The position numbers and the translations under genes are program-made. This document shows, piece by piece, positions 52,033 through 61,612 of a stretch of 64,000 nucleotides of DNA. Source of the DNA: Thiosocius teredinicola (GTDB lineage: Bacteria; Pseudomonadota; Gammaproteobacteria; Chromatiales; Chromatiaceae). The stretch covers positions 1,101,001 through 1,165,000 of the forward strand of contig NZ_CP019936.1 in the NCBI RefSeq assembly GCF_002009425.1, read 5' to 3'. The first letter of the stretch is position 1, and each line of letters begins with the position of its first letter. A model generated the notes under the pieces. That model was not told the origin of the DNA and did not search any database. It was given only the letters and a program-made list of their open reading frames with translations.

Positions 52033-54813
52033 GTGACCCCTTTGGACGGGCATAACGCCCCCCCCACCGCCACTGAAAATGCGCCTGACCTCGGGCCGGC
52101 GCTGGAGCAGATGATCGGTATCGACAACCTGCGTCAGGCTGTCCGTTTGGCCGGTCTGTCCGGCGGGGTGTTGCTGATTCTGGTGGCGTTGGTCGCGCAG
52201 CTCGGTTCAGCCGAGACGCACCTCGGCAGCACCTGGTTGATGTGGGCCACGGCGCCGGCGTTGATTGCTGCGTTCGGCGGTCCGGTCGTCGGCAGCAAGT
52301 TCCTCAGCAGGCGCTCGCTGGGAATTTGGCGGGTGGTGACCCTGATCGTTATGACACTTAACGGCAGTGCCTGGTGTTTCGCCACAGCGATCGCGGTCGG
52401 GCCGTCGACGTCGTCTGCGGTGATGCTGGTGGTGGCTACGCTGGCAATGGCGTTTGCGCTGCTGCCGATGTTGTCCTGGGCGACCGGGCTGGTTATCCAA
52501 ATGGTGGTGCAGCTGTTCTGCATCGGCCTGTTCGCCATGATCTCGGGTTATACCGGCGGGGCGTTGTTGCTGCCGCTCGGTCTATGGTCGGCGCTGGCCT
52601 TCCTTGCATTGATCGCAGCGGTGTATGCGCGCCGGGTCGATATGACCAAGGGCGACCTGCACTTTATGCGGCTGGAGTCTTCCGAGCTGCAGAAGCAGGT
52701 CGACGACACCCGCTCGCGGCTGCGCGAGACCGAGCGTCAGCGCTCGACGCTCGAATCCGAATTGAGCGAGATCCTGAACCTGGCCGAGGACGCCAATCGC
52801 GCCAAGACCGAGTTTCTCGCGACCATGAGTCACGAGATCCGCACGCCGCTCAACGGCATCCTGCCGATCCTGGAGATGTTGCACGATACGCAACTCAACA
52901 ATGAGCAACTCAAACTGGTGCGCACCGCGCAGAGTTCGTCGCGTCACCTGTTGCGCATCATCAACGATATCCTCGACTTCGCCAAAGTGGAGTCGGGCAA
53001 GCTGCAGCTGGAGACTATCGAGATCGACGTGCGTGACCTGGTGCGCGCGATCATTGAATTGATGAGCGGCAGCGCAGGCAATCACAATCTGAAACTCAGC
53101 GCCAGCGTGGCGGATGATGTGCCGAGCGTGGTGCGTGGCGATCCGATCCGCTTGCGCCAGATCCTGATCAACCTCATCAGCAACGCCATCAAGTTCACCG
53201 AGGAGGGTGGTATCCGCGTCGAGGTGTCGCGCGGGCATACCAGCGAGAAAGAAGTCGAACTGTTGTTCGCGGTGGCAGACACCGGTATCGGCATGACGCC
53301 GGAGACCGCCGACCGGCTGTTTCAGTCGTTCACCCAGGCCGACGCATCGACCACGCGCAAGCACGGTGGCACCGGGCTTGGCCTGGTGATCTGCAAGCGC
53401 CTGGTCGAACTGATGGGCGGACGCATCGGCGTGCGCTCGGCGCAAGGGCAGGGGTCCACCTTCTGGTTCCTGGTGCCGCTGCGCAAATCGGTCATGGAAG
53501 TGCCGTCGGCACGCCGCGACCTCAACGGCGTGCGCATTCTGACCCTGATCCCCGACAAGGACATCGGCTCACGCGTGTCGGCCCACCTGCGTAGTTGGGG
53601 GGTTGCCGAGGAGTCGTCGTCCGACGCGGGCGATGCCTTGGCGAAACTGCACTCGACGTCACTGCTCGGCGAGTCGTGGGTGTTCGAGGCCGTGCTGATC
53701 GATGGCAACGGCATGGAAACGCGTTTGCCGTCGCTGTTATCCGAAGTCCGCAGCATCGAGGCGTTGCGCCGCGTGCGCATCATCGTTGCGGTGCGTTCGG
53801 AAAAGCTCGCACACCGGCTCAAACGCGAGTTCGGGGTGCTGGTCTTGACCGACAGCGTACGGCCGGAGCCGCTGCGGCGGGTGCTGTATCGCTTGTTCGA
53901 CGTCGAGAGCCGCCATTTCGGCAATACCGATCCCGGCCCGGAAGAGATCTACGACGACCTCAATGTGTCGACCAAGGAGGTCGAGCTCAGCGCCATTCAA
54001 GAGGCGGCTGCCGGTGGCGAATTCACCGGCAAGGTGTTGTTGGTCGAGGACAATCCGGTCAATCTCGGCGTCGTACGCAAGGCGCTGTCGAAACTGGGTC
54101 TGCAATGCATGACCGCTGCCGATGGCCAGGAGGCATTGCAGCAATACGATAAACAGCGGTTTGACCTGATCTTCATGGATTGCCAGATGCCGCTGATGGA
54201 CGGCTACGAGGCAACCCGTGCGATCCGCCAGATCGAGAAGGAAAAGGAACGGGTGCCGACCCCGATTGTCGCCATGACCGCCAACGCCATGGCCGGCGAT
54301 CGCGAGAAGTGTTTCGCCGCCGGTATGGACGACTACCTCGCGAAACCGATAAACCTTGAACAACTGCACAGTTGTGTCTCGGGTTGGTTGGCAGCATCGG
54401 CAAAGTTGGTGCAGCAGGCGGAATCGAAGACTGCACCGATCCCTCAACCTCAGATCAAGGAAGAAGCCGTGCTCGATGAAAGCGTGCTACGCGAACTCAA
54501 GGAAATCATGGAAGACGACTATGTCGACCTGTTGCAGACCTATCTGCGCAATGCGCCGCAATTGCTGGCCCAGGTGCGCGCCGCGATCACCCAAGGCGAC
54601 GTCAAGGCCATGCTGATACCGGTGCACTCGCTCAAGTCGAGCAGTGCCAACGTCGGCGCGGTCAAGCTGTCGGAGCTGGCCAAGGAGACGGAAAAGCTGG
54701 TGCGCGCCGGCAACTTTGTCGACGCTGAACGCTCATTCCGGGCGGTCGATGCCGGCTATCGCGACGTCGAGACCGCATTGCAGCAGCACGTGGCGCGGGC
54801 CACGGCGGCGTAG
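52033..54813 (+). CDS. Hybrid sensor histidine kinase with REC and Hpt domains
   Basis: 926 residues. About six membrane helices at the N-terminus (residues 37-200), a coiled coil, HisKA with His267 in MSHEIRTPLNGI, HATPase (NLISNAIKF, ADTGIGM, GGTGLGLVI), a weak receiver-like segment (495-620), a full receiver (about 666-785, KVLLVEDNPVN, Asp716) and an Hpt domain with His865 in PVHSLKSSSANVGA. The overall plan is like RpfC, without a DNA-binding output, so the phosphate would go to a separate response regulator. The start is GTG 52033 with AGGAGA upstream. Its divergent neighbour is the degenerate GGDEF/EAL protein. Confidence 0.92.
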   Translation: MTPLDGHNAPPTATENAPDLGPALEQMIGIDNLRQAVRLAGLSGGVLLILVALVAQLGSAETHLGSTWLMWATAPALIAAFGGPVVGSKFLSRRSLGIWRVVTLIVMTLNGSAWCFATAIAVGPSTSSAVMLVVATLAMAFALLPMLSWATGLVIQMVVQLFCIGLFAMISGYTGGALLLPLGLWSALAFLALIAAVYARRVDMTKGDLHFMRLESSELQKQVDDTRSRLRETERQRSTLESELSEILNLAEDANRAKTEFLATMSHEIRTPLNGILPILEMLHDTQLNNEQLKLVRTAQSSSRHLLRIINDILDFAKVESGKLQLETIEIDVRDLVRAIIELMSGSAGNHNLKLSASVADDVPSVVRGDPIRLRQILINLISNAIKFTEEGGIRVEVSRGHTSEKEVELLFAVADTGIGMTPETADRLFQSFTQADASTTRKHGGTGLGLVICKRLVELMGGRIGVRSAQGQGSTFWFLVPLRKSVMEVPSARRDLNGVRILTLIPDKDIGSRVSAHLRSWGVAEESSSDAGDALAKLHSTSLLGESWVFEAVLIDGNGMETRLPSLLSEVRSIEALRRVRIIVAVRSEKLAHRLKREFGVLVLTDSVRPEPLRRVLYRLFDVESRHFGNTDPGPEEIYDDLNVSTKEVELSAIQEAAAGGEFTGKVLLVEDNPVNLGVVRKALSKLGLQCMTAADGQEALQQYDKQRFDLIFMDCQMPLMDGYEATRAIRQIEKEKERVPTPIVAMTANAMAGDREKCFAAGMDDYLAKPINLEQLHSCVSGWLAASAKLVQQAESKTAPIPQPQIKEEAVLDESVLRELKEIMEDDYVDLLQTYLRNAPQLLAQVRAAITQGDVKAMLIPVHSLKSSSANVGAVKLSELAKETEKLVRAGNFVDAERSFRAVDAGYRDVETALQQHVARATAA

Positions 54814-54833
54814 CACAGTCGTTCGAAGACTTA

Positions 54834-56252
54834 TCAAAGCGCGTCTGACGCGAACTCCGCGAGACGCGAGCGCTCGCCGCGCATCAGCGTGATATGGCCG
54901 CCGTGCGGCCAGTGTTTGAATCGATCCACCACGTAGGTCAGGCCCGAGGTCGTTTCGGTCAGGTACGGCGTGTCGATCTGCGCTACGTTGCCGAGGCACA
55001 CGATCTTGGTGCCGGGCCCGGCACGCGTGATCAGGGTTTTCATCTGCTTCGGCGTCAGGTTCTGCGCCTCGTCGAGAATGATGTACTTGTTGAGGAAGGT
55101 GCGGCCGCGCATGAAGTTCAGCGAGTGGATGCGGATGCGTGAACGCAGCAGATCGTCGGTTGCAGCCCGGCCCCATTCGCCACCTTCGGTCTGGGTCAGC
55201 ACTTCGAGGTTGTCCATCAGGGCGCCCATCCACGGCGTCATCTTCTCTTCTTCGGTACCCGGTAGGAAACCAATATCTTCGCCGACCGGCACGGTGACGC
55301 GCGTCATGACGATCTCGCGGAAGCGATTCTGATCGAGCACCTGAGAAAGCCCAGCCGCCAGCGCCAGCAGGGTCTTACCGGTGCCGGCGGTGCCGAGCAG
55401 CGAGACGAAATCGATGTTCGGGTCCATCAATAGGTTGAGCGCGAAGTTCTGCTCCCGGTTGCGCGCGCTGATCCCCCAGACGGCATGCTTGTTGGAGCGA
55501 AAGTCGTTGACGATTTCGATGATGGCATCGTCGCCGTCCTTTTCGCGCACGATGGCTTCGAACGGCGGATCGCTTTCCATGTACAGGCACTGGCTGACGT
55601 ACCAGTCGACCGTGTCGGGGCCGGAGATACGGTAGAAGGTATGGCCTTCTTCCTGCCAGGAGTGCATGTCCTTGCTGTGTCGATCCCAGAAGGCCGCCGG
55701 GAGTTCCGATACGCCGCTGTACAACAGGTTAACGTCGTCGAGTACCTGATCGTTGTGATAGTCCTCGGTGTGGATACCGATCACAGCGGCTTTGATGCGC
55801 AGGTTGATGTCTTTGGAAACCAGCGTGACGTGACGATTGGGTGCCATCTCGGACAAGGCGACTGCGGTACCCAGAATGTTGTTGTCCGGTGTGTTGCCCG
55901 GCAGGGTCTGCGGCAGTACCGCTGGCTGCAATTGGGTTTGGAAGAACAGGTGGCCGCATTGTTCGTCGTCTTCGCCGTTTGCGCGGAACTTGCCGGTGCA
56001 CGGCAGCGGCAGGCCGGAATCGATGTCTTTCTTCGATGCCGAGGTCATCAGTTCGTCGAGGAAGCGGCTCACCTGGCGCACGTTGCGTGCGACTTCGGAT
56101 GTGCCCTTCTTGGCGCGGTCGAGTTCTTCGAGCACGACCATCGGCAGGAAGATGTCGTGTTCGGCAAAGCGAAAGATCGAGGTCGGGTCGTGCATCAGCA
56201 CGTTGGTGTCGAGAACGAAGAGTTTCTTGTCGGCGCGAGATTTGATGCCCAT
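54834..56252 (-). CDS. PhoH-family protein with PIN domain
   Basis: 472 residues: N-terminal PIN-type ribonuclease domain (LFVLDTNVLMHDPTSIFRF, then LVSKDINLRIKAAVIGIHTE) and C-terminal PhoH-type ATPase with Walker A GTAGTGKTLLALAAG and FLNKYIILDEAQNLTPKQMK. This is the PhoH2/YlaK arrangement, thought to be an RNA unwinding and cleaving enzyme. ATG 56252 is chosen because GGAG lies upstream; the frame extends to 56348 without support. It is at the end of a minus-strand run with the Bcp and GcvR genes. Confidence 0.92.
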   Translation of the reverse strand: MGIKSRADKKLFVLDTNVLMHDPTSIFRFAEHDIFLPMVVLEELDRAKKGTSEVARNVRQVSRFLDELMTSASKKDIDSGLPLPCTGKFRANGEDDEQCGHLFFQTQLQPAVLPQTLPGNTPDNNILGTAVALSEMAPNRHVTLVSKDINLRIKAAVIGIHTEDYHNDQVLDDVNLLYSGVSELPAAFWDRHSKDMHSWQEEGHTFYRISGPDTVDWYVSQCLYMESDPPFEAIVREKDGDDAIIEIVNDFRSNKHAVWGISARNREQNFALNLLMDPNIDFVSLLGTAGTGKTLLALAAGLSQVLDQNRFREIVMTRVTVPVGEDIGFLPGTEEEKMTPWMGALMDNLEVLTQTEGGEWGRAATDDLLRSRIRIHSLNFMRGRTFLNKYIILDEAQNLTPKQMKTLITRAGPGTKIVCLGNVAQIDTPYLTETTSGLTYVVDRFKHWPHGGHITLMRGERSRLAEFASDAL

Positions 56253-56278
56253 GTTGCTCCGGGAGGGAAGTAGGATGC

Positions 56279-56752
56279 TTACTTCTTGAGAGACTTGACC
56301 GCTTCGAGGACTTCGTCGACGTGGCCCTTGACCTTCACGCCGCGCCATTCCTGTCGCAGTTTGCCGTCGGCGTCGATCAGGAAGGTGCTGCGCTCGATGC
56401 CGCGTACCTGTTTGCCGTACATGTTTTTCATTTTGATTACGCCAAAGGCATTACACAGGGTTTCGTCCTGGTCGGCGACGAGGTCGAACGCAAAATTCTG
56501 CTTGGCCTTGAAGTTGTCCTGCGCTTTCAGGCTGTCGCGCGAAGCGCCCAGGATGACGCACGACTGGCGTCGGAACTTGGCGATGGCTGCGGTGAAGTCG
56601 AGACCTTCCTGGGTGCAGCCGGGGGTGCTGGCCTTGGGGTAGAAATAAAGCACCAACGGCTTGCCGCGATAGTCGTGCAGTGTGGCGTGCTTGTCGCCGG
56701 TCAGATGCAACGCGATTTTCGGCACCTTCTTGCCGATGCTGACGTCCGTCAT
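56279..56752 (-). CDS. bcp: Bcp-type peroxiredoxin
   Basis: 157 residues. Peroxidatic Cys46 lies in the YPKASTPGCTQEG motif. The usual resolving Cys five residues later is absent (Asp/Phe region instead), while other cysteines occur further along (SCVILGA, ETLCNAFGV). It reduces hydroperoxides using thioredoxin-type donors. The C-terminal KGHVDEVLEAVKSLKK is typical. The neighbouring genes gcvR and the GalT-like gene lie on the same strand in the order seen in other gammaproteobacteria (gcvR-bcp). Confidence 0.93.
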   Translation of the reverse strand: MTDVSIGKKVPKIALHLTGDKHATLHDYRGKPLVLYFYPKASTPGCTQEGLDFTAAIAKFRRQSCVILGASRDSLKAQDNFKAKQNFAFDLVADQDETLCNAFGVIKMKNMYGKQVRGIERSTFLIDADGKLRQEWRGVKVKGHVDEVLEAVKSLKK

Positions 56753-56776
56753 GATTGAGATACTCCGTGGGCGCTC

Positions 56777-57316
56777 TCAGCCTTTGATGGGTTCGAGCAC
56801 CGCGTCAATGTTCATGCTGTCGCAGAAATCCATGAATTCGTCGCGCAGCGCCGCGATGTGGATGTCGGCGGGAATGCCGATGTTCATACGCACCGAAAAC
56901 ATCGGCGTGCCGGTGTGTGCGGCGGCGTAAGAACTGGTCGTCATATCCTCGATATTGATGTTCTTGTCGGAAAAGAAGCTGGCCAGGCTGTACACGATAC
57001 CCGGGTGATCGAGCGACACCACGTCGACGCCGTAGGGCAGCAGGTTGGCTTGGCCGCTGCGTTCCTCGGTGCGCTTGGTGGTGATCGTCAGATCGAGTTC
57101 GCTCTGCAGTTCGGGTACCAGGTCTTCGAGTTTGGCCAGTCGGTTCCACGGGCCTTCGACCAGCAAGAGGATCGCAAACTCACCGCCGAGCACCGTCATG
57201 CGGCTGTCGGTGATGTTGCAATCCAGCTCGAAGATCGCCTTCGACAACTGGTTGACGATACCGGGCCGGTCGTTACCGAGTGCTGAGATGACGAGATGGC
57301 TGTTCTTGGCTGGCAT
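56777..57316 (-). CDS. gcvR: GcvR-type ACT-domain regulator
   Basis: 179 residues with two ACT domains (SHLVISALGNDRPGIVNQLS and VDVVSLDHPGIVYSLASFFS), as in GcvR, the glycine-cleavage repressor that antagonises GcvA. Adjacent to bcp, as commonly seen. ATG 57316 is the start; a TTG at 57334 is possible. Its ligand in this organism is not shown, and no gcv genes are in the window. Confidence 0.9.
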   Translation of the reverse strand: MPAKNSHLVISALGNDRPGIVNQLSKAIFELDCNITDSRMTVLGGEFAILLLVEGPWNRLAKLEDLVPELQSELDLTITTKRTEERSGQANLLPYGVDVVSLDHPGIVYSLASFFSDKNINIEDMTTSSYAAAHTGTPMFSVRMNIGIPADIHIAALRDEFMDFCDSMNIDAVLEPIKG

Positions 57317-57415
57317 CAGAGGTGGTGAACACAAAATGGCTTGGACAGATACGAGTGTACTGCCGCCGTTTCGCCTTGTCTCGGTCGATTGACGATCTTT
57401 GCCGACGCGGTGCGC

Positions 57416-58504
57416 TCAGTCGTCGTCAATCGCTGCGTCGCGCAGTGCCTGTGCGGCGGACTCGGGGCTGACGGTGCTGACGAACAGGCCCGAGCCCAGC
57501 TCGAATCCGGTAGGAATGCTGGTTCGCGGACAGATCTCCAGGTGCCAGTGGTAGCTGTCGCCGCAGTCGCTGTACTCGGGGCCATGCGGTACGGAATGCA
57601 GGAAGAAGTTGTATTGCACGCCGCCGACCACCTTCTCGAGGCGGCTCATGGTGCGTTGGAGCACGCGCGCGAAATCCGCGAGTTGTTCGCGCGTCGCCTT
57701 GAGGAAGTCGGATTGGTGCTTGAGCGGCAGGATGTGAATCTCCCACTCGAAACGGCTGGCGAATGGCTTGATCGCCACGAAATGCTTGCCGCGCTCGACC
57801 ACGTACTGGCCGACATTGATCTTGCGGCGGATCTCGCCGGAATCCCGGTCGTAGATGGTCGCTTCGTAGGTCAGCGCTTCGTCGATCAGTGAACAGAACA
57901 CGCAATGGCTGAACTTGCGGCGGTACTCGCGGCTGTGTTGCACCTCGTTCTGAACGTTTTCAGGCACGACCGGCGTGGCGATGATCTGGCTGTGGGTATG
58001 CGGGATGCTGGCGCCGGCCGCCGCGCCGAAGTTCTTGAACACCAGTACGTACTTGAGTCGGGTATCCGAGGCGTACAGTTCGGCCATGCGCTGCTGATAG
58101 ACCGAGAACAGGTTCGCCAGGTGCTCGCGCCCCATCTCGTGGACTGCGATGCCGTGATTCGGGTTGTCGATCACGACCTCGTGTCGGCCGTAGCCATCGA
58201 TCACCTGCTGTAGGCCGAAGGCGAGATTCTGCTGCTCGCGGTCATCGCCCAGCACCGGGTACAGGTTGGGCACGATGCGGATCTCCCAGTCCTGGCTGTC
58301 TGGGTAGGCCTTGATCTCCGGCGGGGTGCGCTCTTCGTTGCCGTGACAGAACGGGCAGGTTTCGACTACCGCGCGTGTGTCGCGCTCGACCCGTTCTTCA
58401 GCCTTCTTCGGCCGCATGCCGCGCGCGGTGGCGACCAGCACGGATTCGGTCGGTACGATCGGGTTGATGCGTATCTCGCGCACACTGTCTTCAGAACCAC
58501 TCAT
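57416..58504 (-). CDS. GalT/HIT-superfamily nucleotidyl transferase
   Basis: 362 residues with the GalT fold: Zn-type CPFCHGNE (Cys50, Cys53), WEIRIVPNLYPVL, HEVVIDNPNHG, and the nucleophile motif H169-T-H171-S-Q173, with a second ATIYDRDSGEIRRK region, and WEIHILPLKHQSDF. Classical galactose-1-phosphate uridylyltransferase uses HPHxQ; here HTHSQ. No gal genes are near. Related enzymes of this branch act as ADP-glucose phosphorylase or as ADP-sulfurylase (APS:phosphate adenylyltransferase), so the exact substrate is unclear. Confidence 0.82.
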   Translation of the reverse strand: MSGSEDSVREIRINPIVPTESVLVATARGMRPKKAEERVERDTRAVVETCPFCHGNEERTPPEIKAYPDSQDWEIRIVPNLYPVLGDDREQQNLAFGLQQVIDGYGRHEVVIDNPNHGIAVHEMGREHLANLFSVYQQRMAELYASDTRLKYVLVFKNFGAAAGASIPHTHSQIIATPVVPENVQNEVQHSREYRRKFSHCVFCSLIDEALTYEATIYDRDSGEIRRKINVGQYVVERGKHFVAIKPFASRFEWEIHILPLKHQSDFLKATREQLADFARVLQRTMSRLEKVVGGVQYNFFLHSVPHGPEYSDCGDSYHWHLEICPRTSIPTGFELGSGLFVSTVSPESAAQALRDAAIDDD

Positions 58505-58611
58505 CGGCCATATCCCCTTGTCGAGTCGGGCTTTTTCTACTGGTGTGCGTTAAGCCGCTCAAGCTGACCCTATTAATGGGGGCATTCATTCGCCCGCCCG
58601 CGGCGGCGCGG

Positions 58612-58641
58612 TTGGCAGCCGAAATCGCGTCACGATAGAAT
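58612..58641 (+). promoter_or_regulatory. Probable promoter of dapA
   Basis: TTGGCA (58612-58617), 18-base spacer, TAGAAT (58636-58641). Predicted start about 58649, some 23 bases before dapA. Both hexamers are near consensus, though the spacer is one base long. Confidence 0.5.
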
Positions 58642-58671
58642 GGCGCGCTTAGTTTCCATCGGAGCCGTCGG

Positions 58672-59547
58672 ATGATCCAGGGCAGTCTGGTCGCCATTGT
58701 CACCCCCATGCACCCGGATGGCCGGATCGATGAAGCGGCGTTTCGCAAGCTTATCGACTGGCACATCGAGCAGGGTACCGATGCCATCGTGGCGGTCGGC
58801 ACCAGCGGCGAGTCCGCCACGCTGGACGAAAAAGAACACTGCGAAGCGATCTCGTTGGTGGTAGAGCACGTAGCCGGGCGCCTGCCGGTGATTGCCGGTA
58901 CCGGCGCCAACTCGACCAGCGAGGCCATCGCGCTGACGGCTTGCGCCCGCGAGGCTGGCGCCGACGCCTGTCTGCTGGTCACGCCGTACTACAACAAGCC
59001 AACCCAGGAAGGCCTGTACCAACATCACAAAGCGGTCGCCGCGGCCGTTGATATCCCACAGATTCTGTACAATGTGCCCGGCCGAACCGCGGTCGACATG
59101 CTGCCCGAAACCGTTGCCCGCATTGCGGAACTCGACAACGTCATCGGTGTCAAGGAAGCGACCGGCAAGGTAGAGAGGATCACGCAGATCCGCGAACTGT
59201 GTGGCCCGGACTTCGCGATCTACAGCGGTGACGACGCGACCGCGCGTGAGGCGATTCTCGCCGGCGCCAACGGCGACATCTCGGTGACGGCGAACATTGC
59301 ACCGGCGGCTATGCATGCGATGTGTGCGGCCGCGCTGGCCGGCGATCGCGACAAGGCGGCAGAACTGGATGCGCCGCTGGCGGGCCTGCACCAGAAACTG
59401 TTCCTCGAGTCCAATCCGATCCCGGTGAAATGGGCGGTGGCCGAGATGGGGATGATCGAACGCGGTATCCGCCTGCCGTTGACCTGGTTCGCGGACAGGT
59501 ATCACGATGAACTGCGCGCCGCCATGAAGCACGCAGGCATACTATAA
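58672..59547 (+). CDS. dapA: DapA, 4-hydroxy-tetrahydrodipicolinate synthase
   Basis: 291 residues, the size of E. coli DapA. TIM-barrel motifs include [14 protein letters not shown], the catalytic region [16 protein letters not shown], Tyr in [14 protein letters not shown], and the Schiff-base Lys in [10 protein letters not shown]. It condenses pyruvate with aspartate semialdehyde in the lysine/diaminopimelate pathway. It heads an operon with bamC, the usual gammaproteobacterial order. Confidence 0.96.
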   Translation: MIQGSLVAIVTPMHPDGRIDEAAFRKLIDWHIEQGTDAIVAVGTSGESATLDEKEHCEAISLVVEHVAGRLPVIAGTGANSTSEAIALTACAREAGADACLLVTPYYNKPTQEGLYQHHKAVAAAVDIPQILYNVPGRTAVDMLPETVARIAELDNVIGVKEATGKVERITQIRELCGPDFAIYSGDDATAREAILAGANGDISVTANIAPAAMHAMCAAALAGDRDKAAELDAPLAGLHQKLFLESNPIPVKWAVAEMGMIERGIRLPLTWFADRYHDELRAAMKHAGIL

Positions 59548-59595
59548 GAACCGACCAGAGAGCGTTGCCACGGCAGCGTCGCAGGATTTTCAAGC

Positions 59596-60768
59596 ATGAT
59601 TAAAACGTTGTCCCGTCACGCTGTCCTTGTGCTGTTGAGCGCCGGACTGGTTGCCTGCAGCAGTTGGAGTGCCGACAAGGTGCTGCCCGACAAATCAGTC
59701 GAGTACAAGCGCGAGAAGCAGGCAGAACGCAACCTCGAATTGCCGCCGGACCTGACCTCTGATCGCATGAATGATCGAATGAGCGTGCCCGACAACTTTG
59801 GCGGTGTGTCGACCAGCTACTCGGAATACGTGACCGACCGCAAGTTGCGTGGTGTAGACGAAGGCGCGCGGCGCGTATCCGACGGCAGCGTCCTGCCGCA
59901 GATCCAGGGTTTCAAGATCGTCAACGATGGGGGCGTACGCTATCTGCTGGTTCAGTCGCCGGTTGAAGAAGTCTGGCCGCGCGTGATCGATTTTTGGCAG
60001 GAGAACGGCATCCTGATGCTCGAACAGGATCCGTCGGTCGGCGTCATGCGCACCAGCTGGTTGGAAAACCGTGCGGAGATCAAACGCGACATCGTCACCG
60101 ACACGATCCGCAGCGTGTTCGACGGCCTGTATGAAACCGGCACCCGCGACCAATACCGGGTGCGGCTCGAGCGTGCCGGTAATGGCGGCGCTACCGAGGT
60201 TTATATGACGCATTTCGGCATGGAAGAAGAGGTCATCCAGTCTGCGGGTGGCTCCGGTGTCGAGAATACGGTTTGGGTGCCGCGCGAACGCGATCCGCAA
60301 CTCGAGGCCGAGATGCTGCGTCGCCTGATGGTCTACCTCGGCGCCGCCGATGAACGTGCGCGCACGCAGTTGGCTGCGCGCGGCGAGCAGGAGCCGACGC
60401 GTTCTCAATTGCTGAATACCCAGAATGGCACCGTGTTGCTGATCGACGATTCGTTCAGTCGGGCATGGCGTCTGGTCGGACTGTCACTGGACCGCGTCGG
60501 TTTCGCGGTTGAAGATCGCGACCGATCAGCCGGCATCTACTATGTTCGTTACAACGACCCCTCGAAGCAGGCAGCGGACAAGAGCTTCCTGCAGAGCCTG
60601 GCGTTCTGGTCCGATGACGATGAAATCGACAAGGACAATCGTTACCAGGTCAAGGTCGGCACGCGCAACGACCAGGTGGCGGTAGCGGTCGCCGATGAAC
60701 AAGGCAAGCCGGATAACTCGCCGACTGCGGTACGTATCCTGACGCTGCTACAAGAGCAGATTCGCTAA
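59596..60768 (+). CDS. bamC: BamC/NlpB lipoprotein of the outer-membrane assembly machine
   Basis: 390 residues. A lipoprotein signal with lipobox (LSAGLVAC, Cys about 21) precedes a disordered acidic-basic segment and two BamC helix-grip domains (about 105-220 and 270-390: GVRYLLVQSPVEEVWPRVID, and NGTVLLIDDSFSRAWRLVGLS). It is part of the Bam complex that inserts beta-barrel proteins. It lies 48 bases after dapA, as in E. coli. Confidence 0.94.
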   Translation: MIKTLSRHAVLVLLSAGLVACSSWSADKVLPDKSVEYKREKQAERNLELPPDLTSDRMNDRMSVPDNFGGVSTSYSEYVTDRKLRGVDEGARRVSDGSVLPQIQGFKIVNDGGVRYLLVQSPVEEVWPRVIDFWQENGILMLEQDPSVGVMRTSWLENRAEIKRDIVTDTIRSVFDGLYETGTRDQYRVRLERAGNGGATEVYMTHFGMEEEVIQSAGGSGVENTVWVPRERDPQLEAEMLRRLMVYLGAADERARTQLAARGEQEPTRSQLLNTQNGTVLLIDDSFSRAWRLVGLSLDRVGFAVEDRDRSAGIYYVRYNDPSKQAADKSFLQSLAFWSDDDEIDKDNRYQVKVGTRNDQVAVAVADEQGKPDNSPTAVRILTLLQEQIR

Positions 60769-60774
60769 TCGACG

Positions 60775-61548
60775 ATGGCGTTTCGATTTGCCTCGCTCGG
60801 CAGCGGCAGTCGGGGCAACGCGACACTGATCGAGGCTGGCGAAACTCGCATTCTCGTCGATTGCGGATTCGCTGCGCGGGAGTTCGTCGCGCGCTGTGAA
60901 CGGCTGGATTTCGATCCCGCCGCGCTGAGCGCCATCCTCGTCACCCACGAACATGGCGACCACATGCGCGGCGTGGGTGCGGTCGCACGCAAGTTCGGTG
61001 TGCCGGTGTGGATGTCGCACGGTACCTGGCGCGCCGCAGAATACGGTGCGATCAAGACGCTCAACCTGTTTGCCGGTCATGGTGGCGCCTTTCGTCTCGG
61101 CGATGTCGATATCCTGCCGGTACCGGTGCCGCACGATGCGCGCGAACCTACGCAGTTCGTTTTCAAGCATGGCGGGGTACGTTTCGGTCTGCTGACTGAT
61201 CTGGGCAGCATCACGCCGCGCGTCGTCGATGCGTTCAATGGCGTCGATGCGCTGCTGCTCGAATGCAATCATGATCCGCACATGCTGGCCAATGGGCCCT
61301 ATCCGCCGAGCCTCCAGGCACGCGTCGGGGGCCACTACGGTCACCTGAACAACAAGCAGGCGGCGGATTTTCTGCAACAGATCGATCACACCCGCCTGCG
61401 CCACCTGGTCGCCGGCCACCTGAGCGAGAAGAACAATTCGCCCGATCTGGCGCGATCGGCACTGGCGTGCGTATCGGACGACATCTGTGACTGCCTCAGC
61501 CTGCTGATCCAGGACGAGGCGAGCGATTGGTTCGCGATCCTTACCTGA
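60775..61548 (+). CDS. Metallo-beta-lactamase-fold hydrolase, YycJ/WalJ-like
   Basis: 257 residues with the MBL motif [10 protein letters not shown] (about residues 57-66), an Asp in GLLTDLGSI, and His in [10 protein letters not shown]. The N-terminus [19 protein letters not shown] is the typical start of this family, which includes the WalJ/YycJ-type exonuclease-like hydrolases. The gene begins just 6 bases after bamC, so it belongs to the dapA-bamC operon. Substrate in this organism unknown; DNA or RNA ends are possible. Confidence 0.9.
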   Translation: MAFRFASLGSGSRGNATLIEAGETRILVDCGFAAREFVARCERLDFDPAALSAILVTHEHGDHMRGVGAVARKFGVPVWMSHGTWRAAEYGAIKTLNLFAGHGGAFRLGDVDILPVPVPHDAREPTQFVFKHGGVRFGLLTDLGSITPRVVDAFNGVDALLLECNHDPHMLANGPYPPSLQARVGGHYGHLNNKQAADFLQQIDHTRLRHLVAGHLSEKNNSPDLARSALACVSDDICDCLSLLIQDEASDWFAILT

Positions 61549-61612
61549 CGCGGTAGGCGCGCTGAAGTATCATTCAAAGTTTCCCAGTAGTCTCTTGTGC
61601 CCCGGGGTATCC

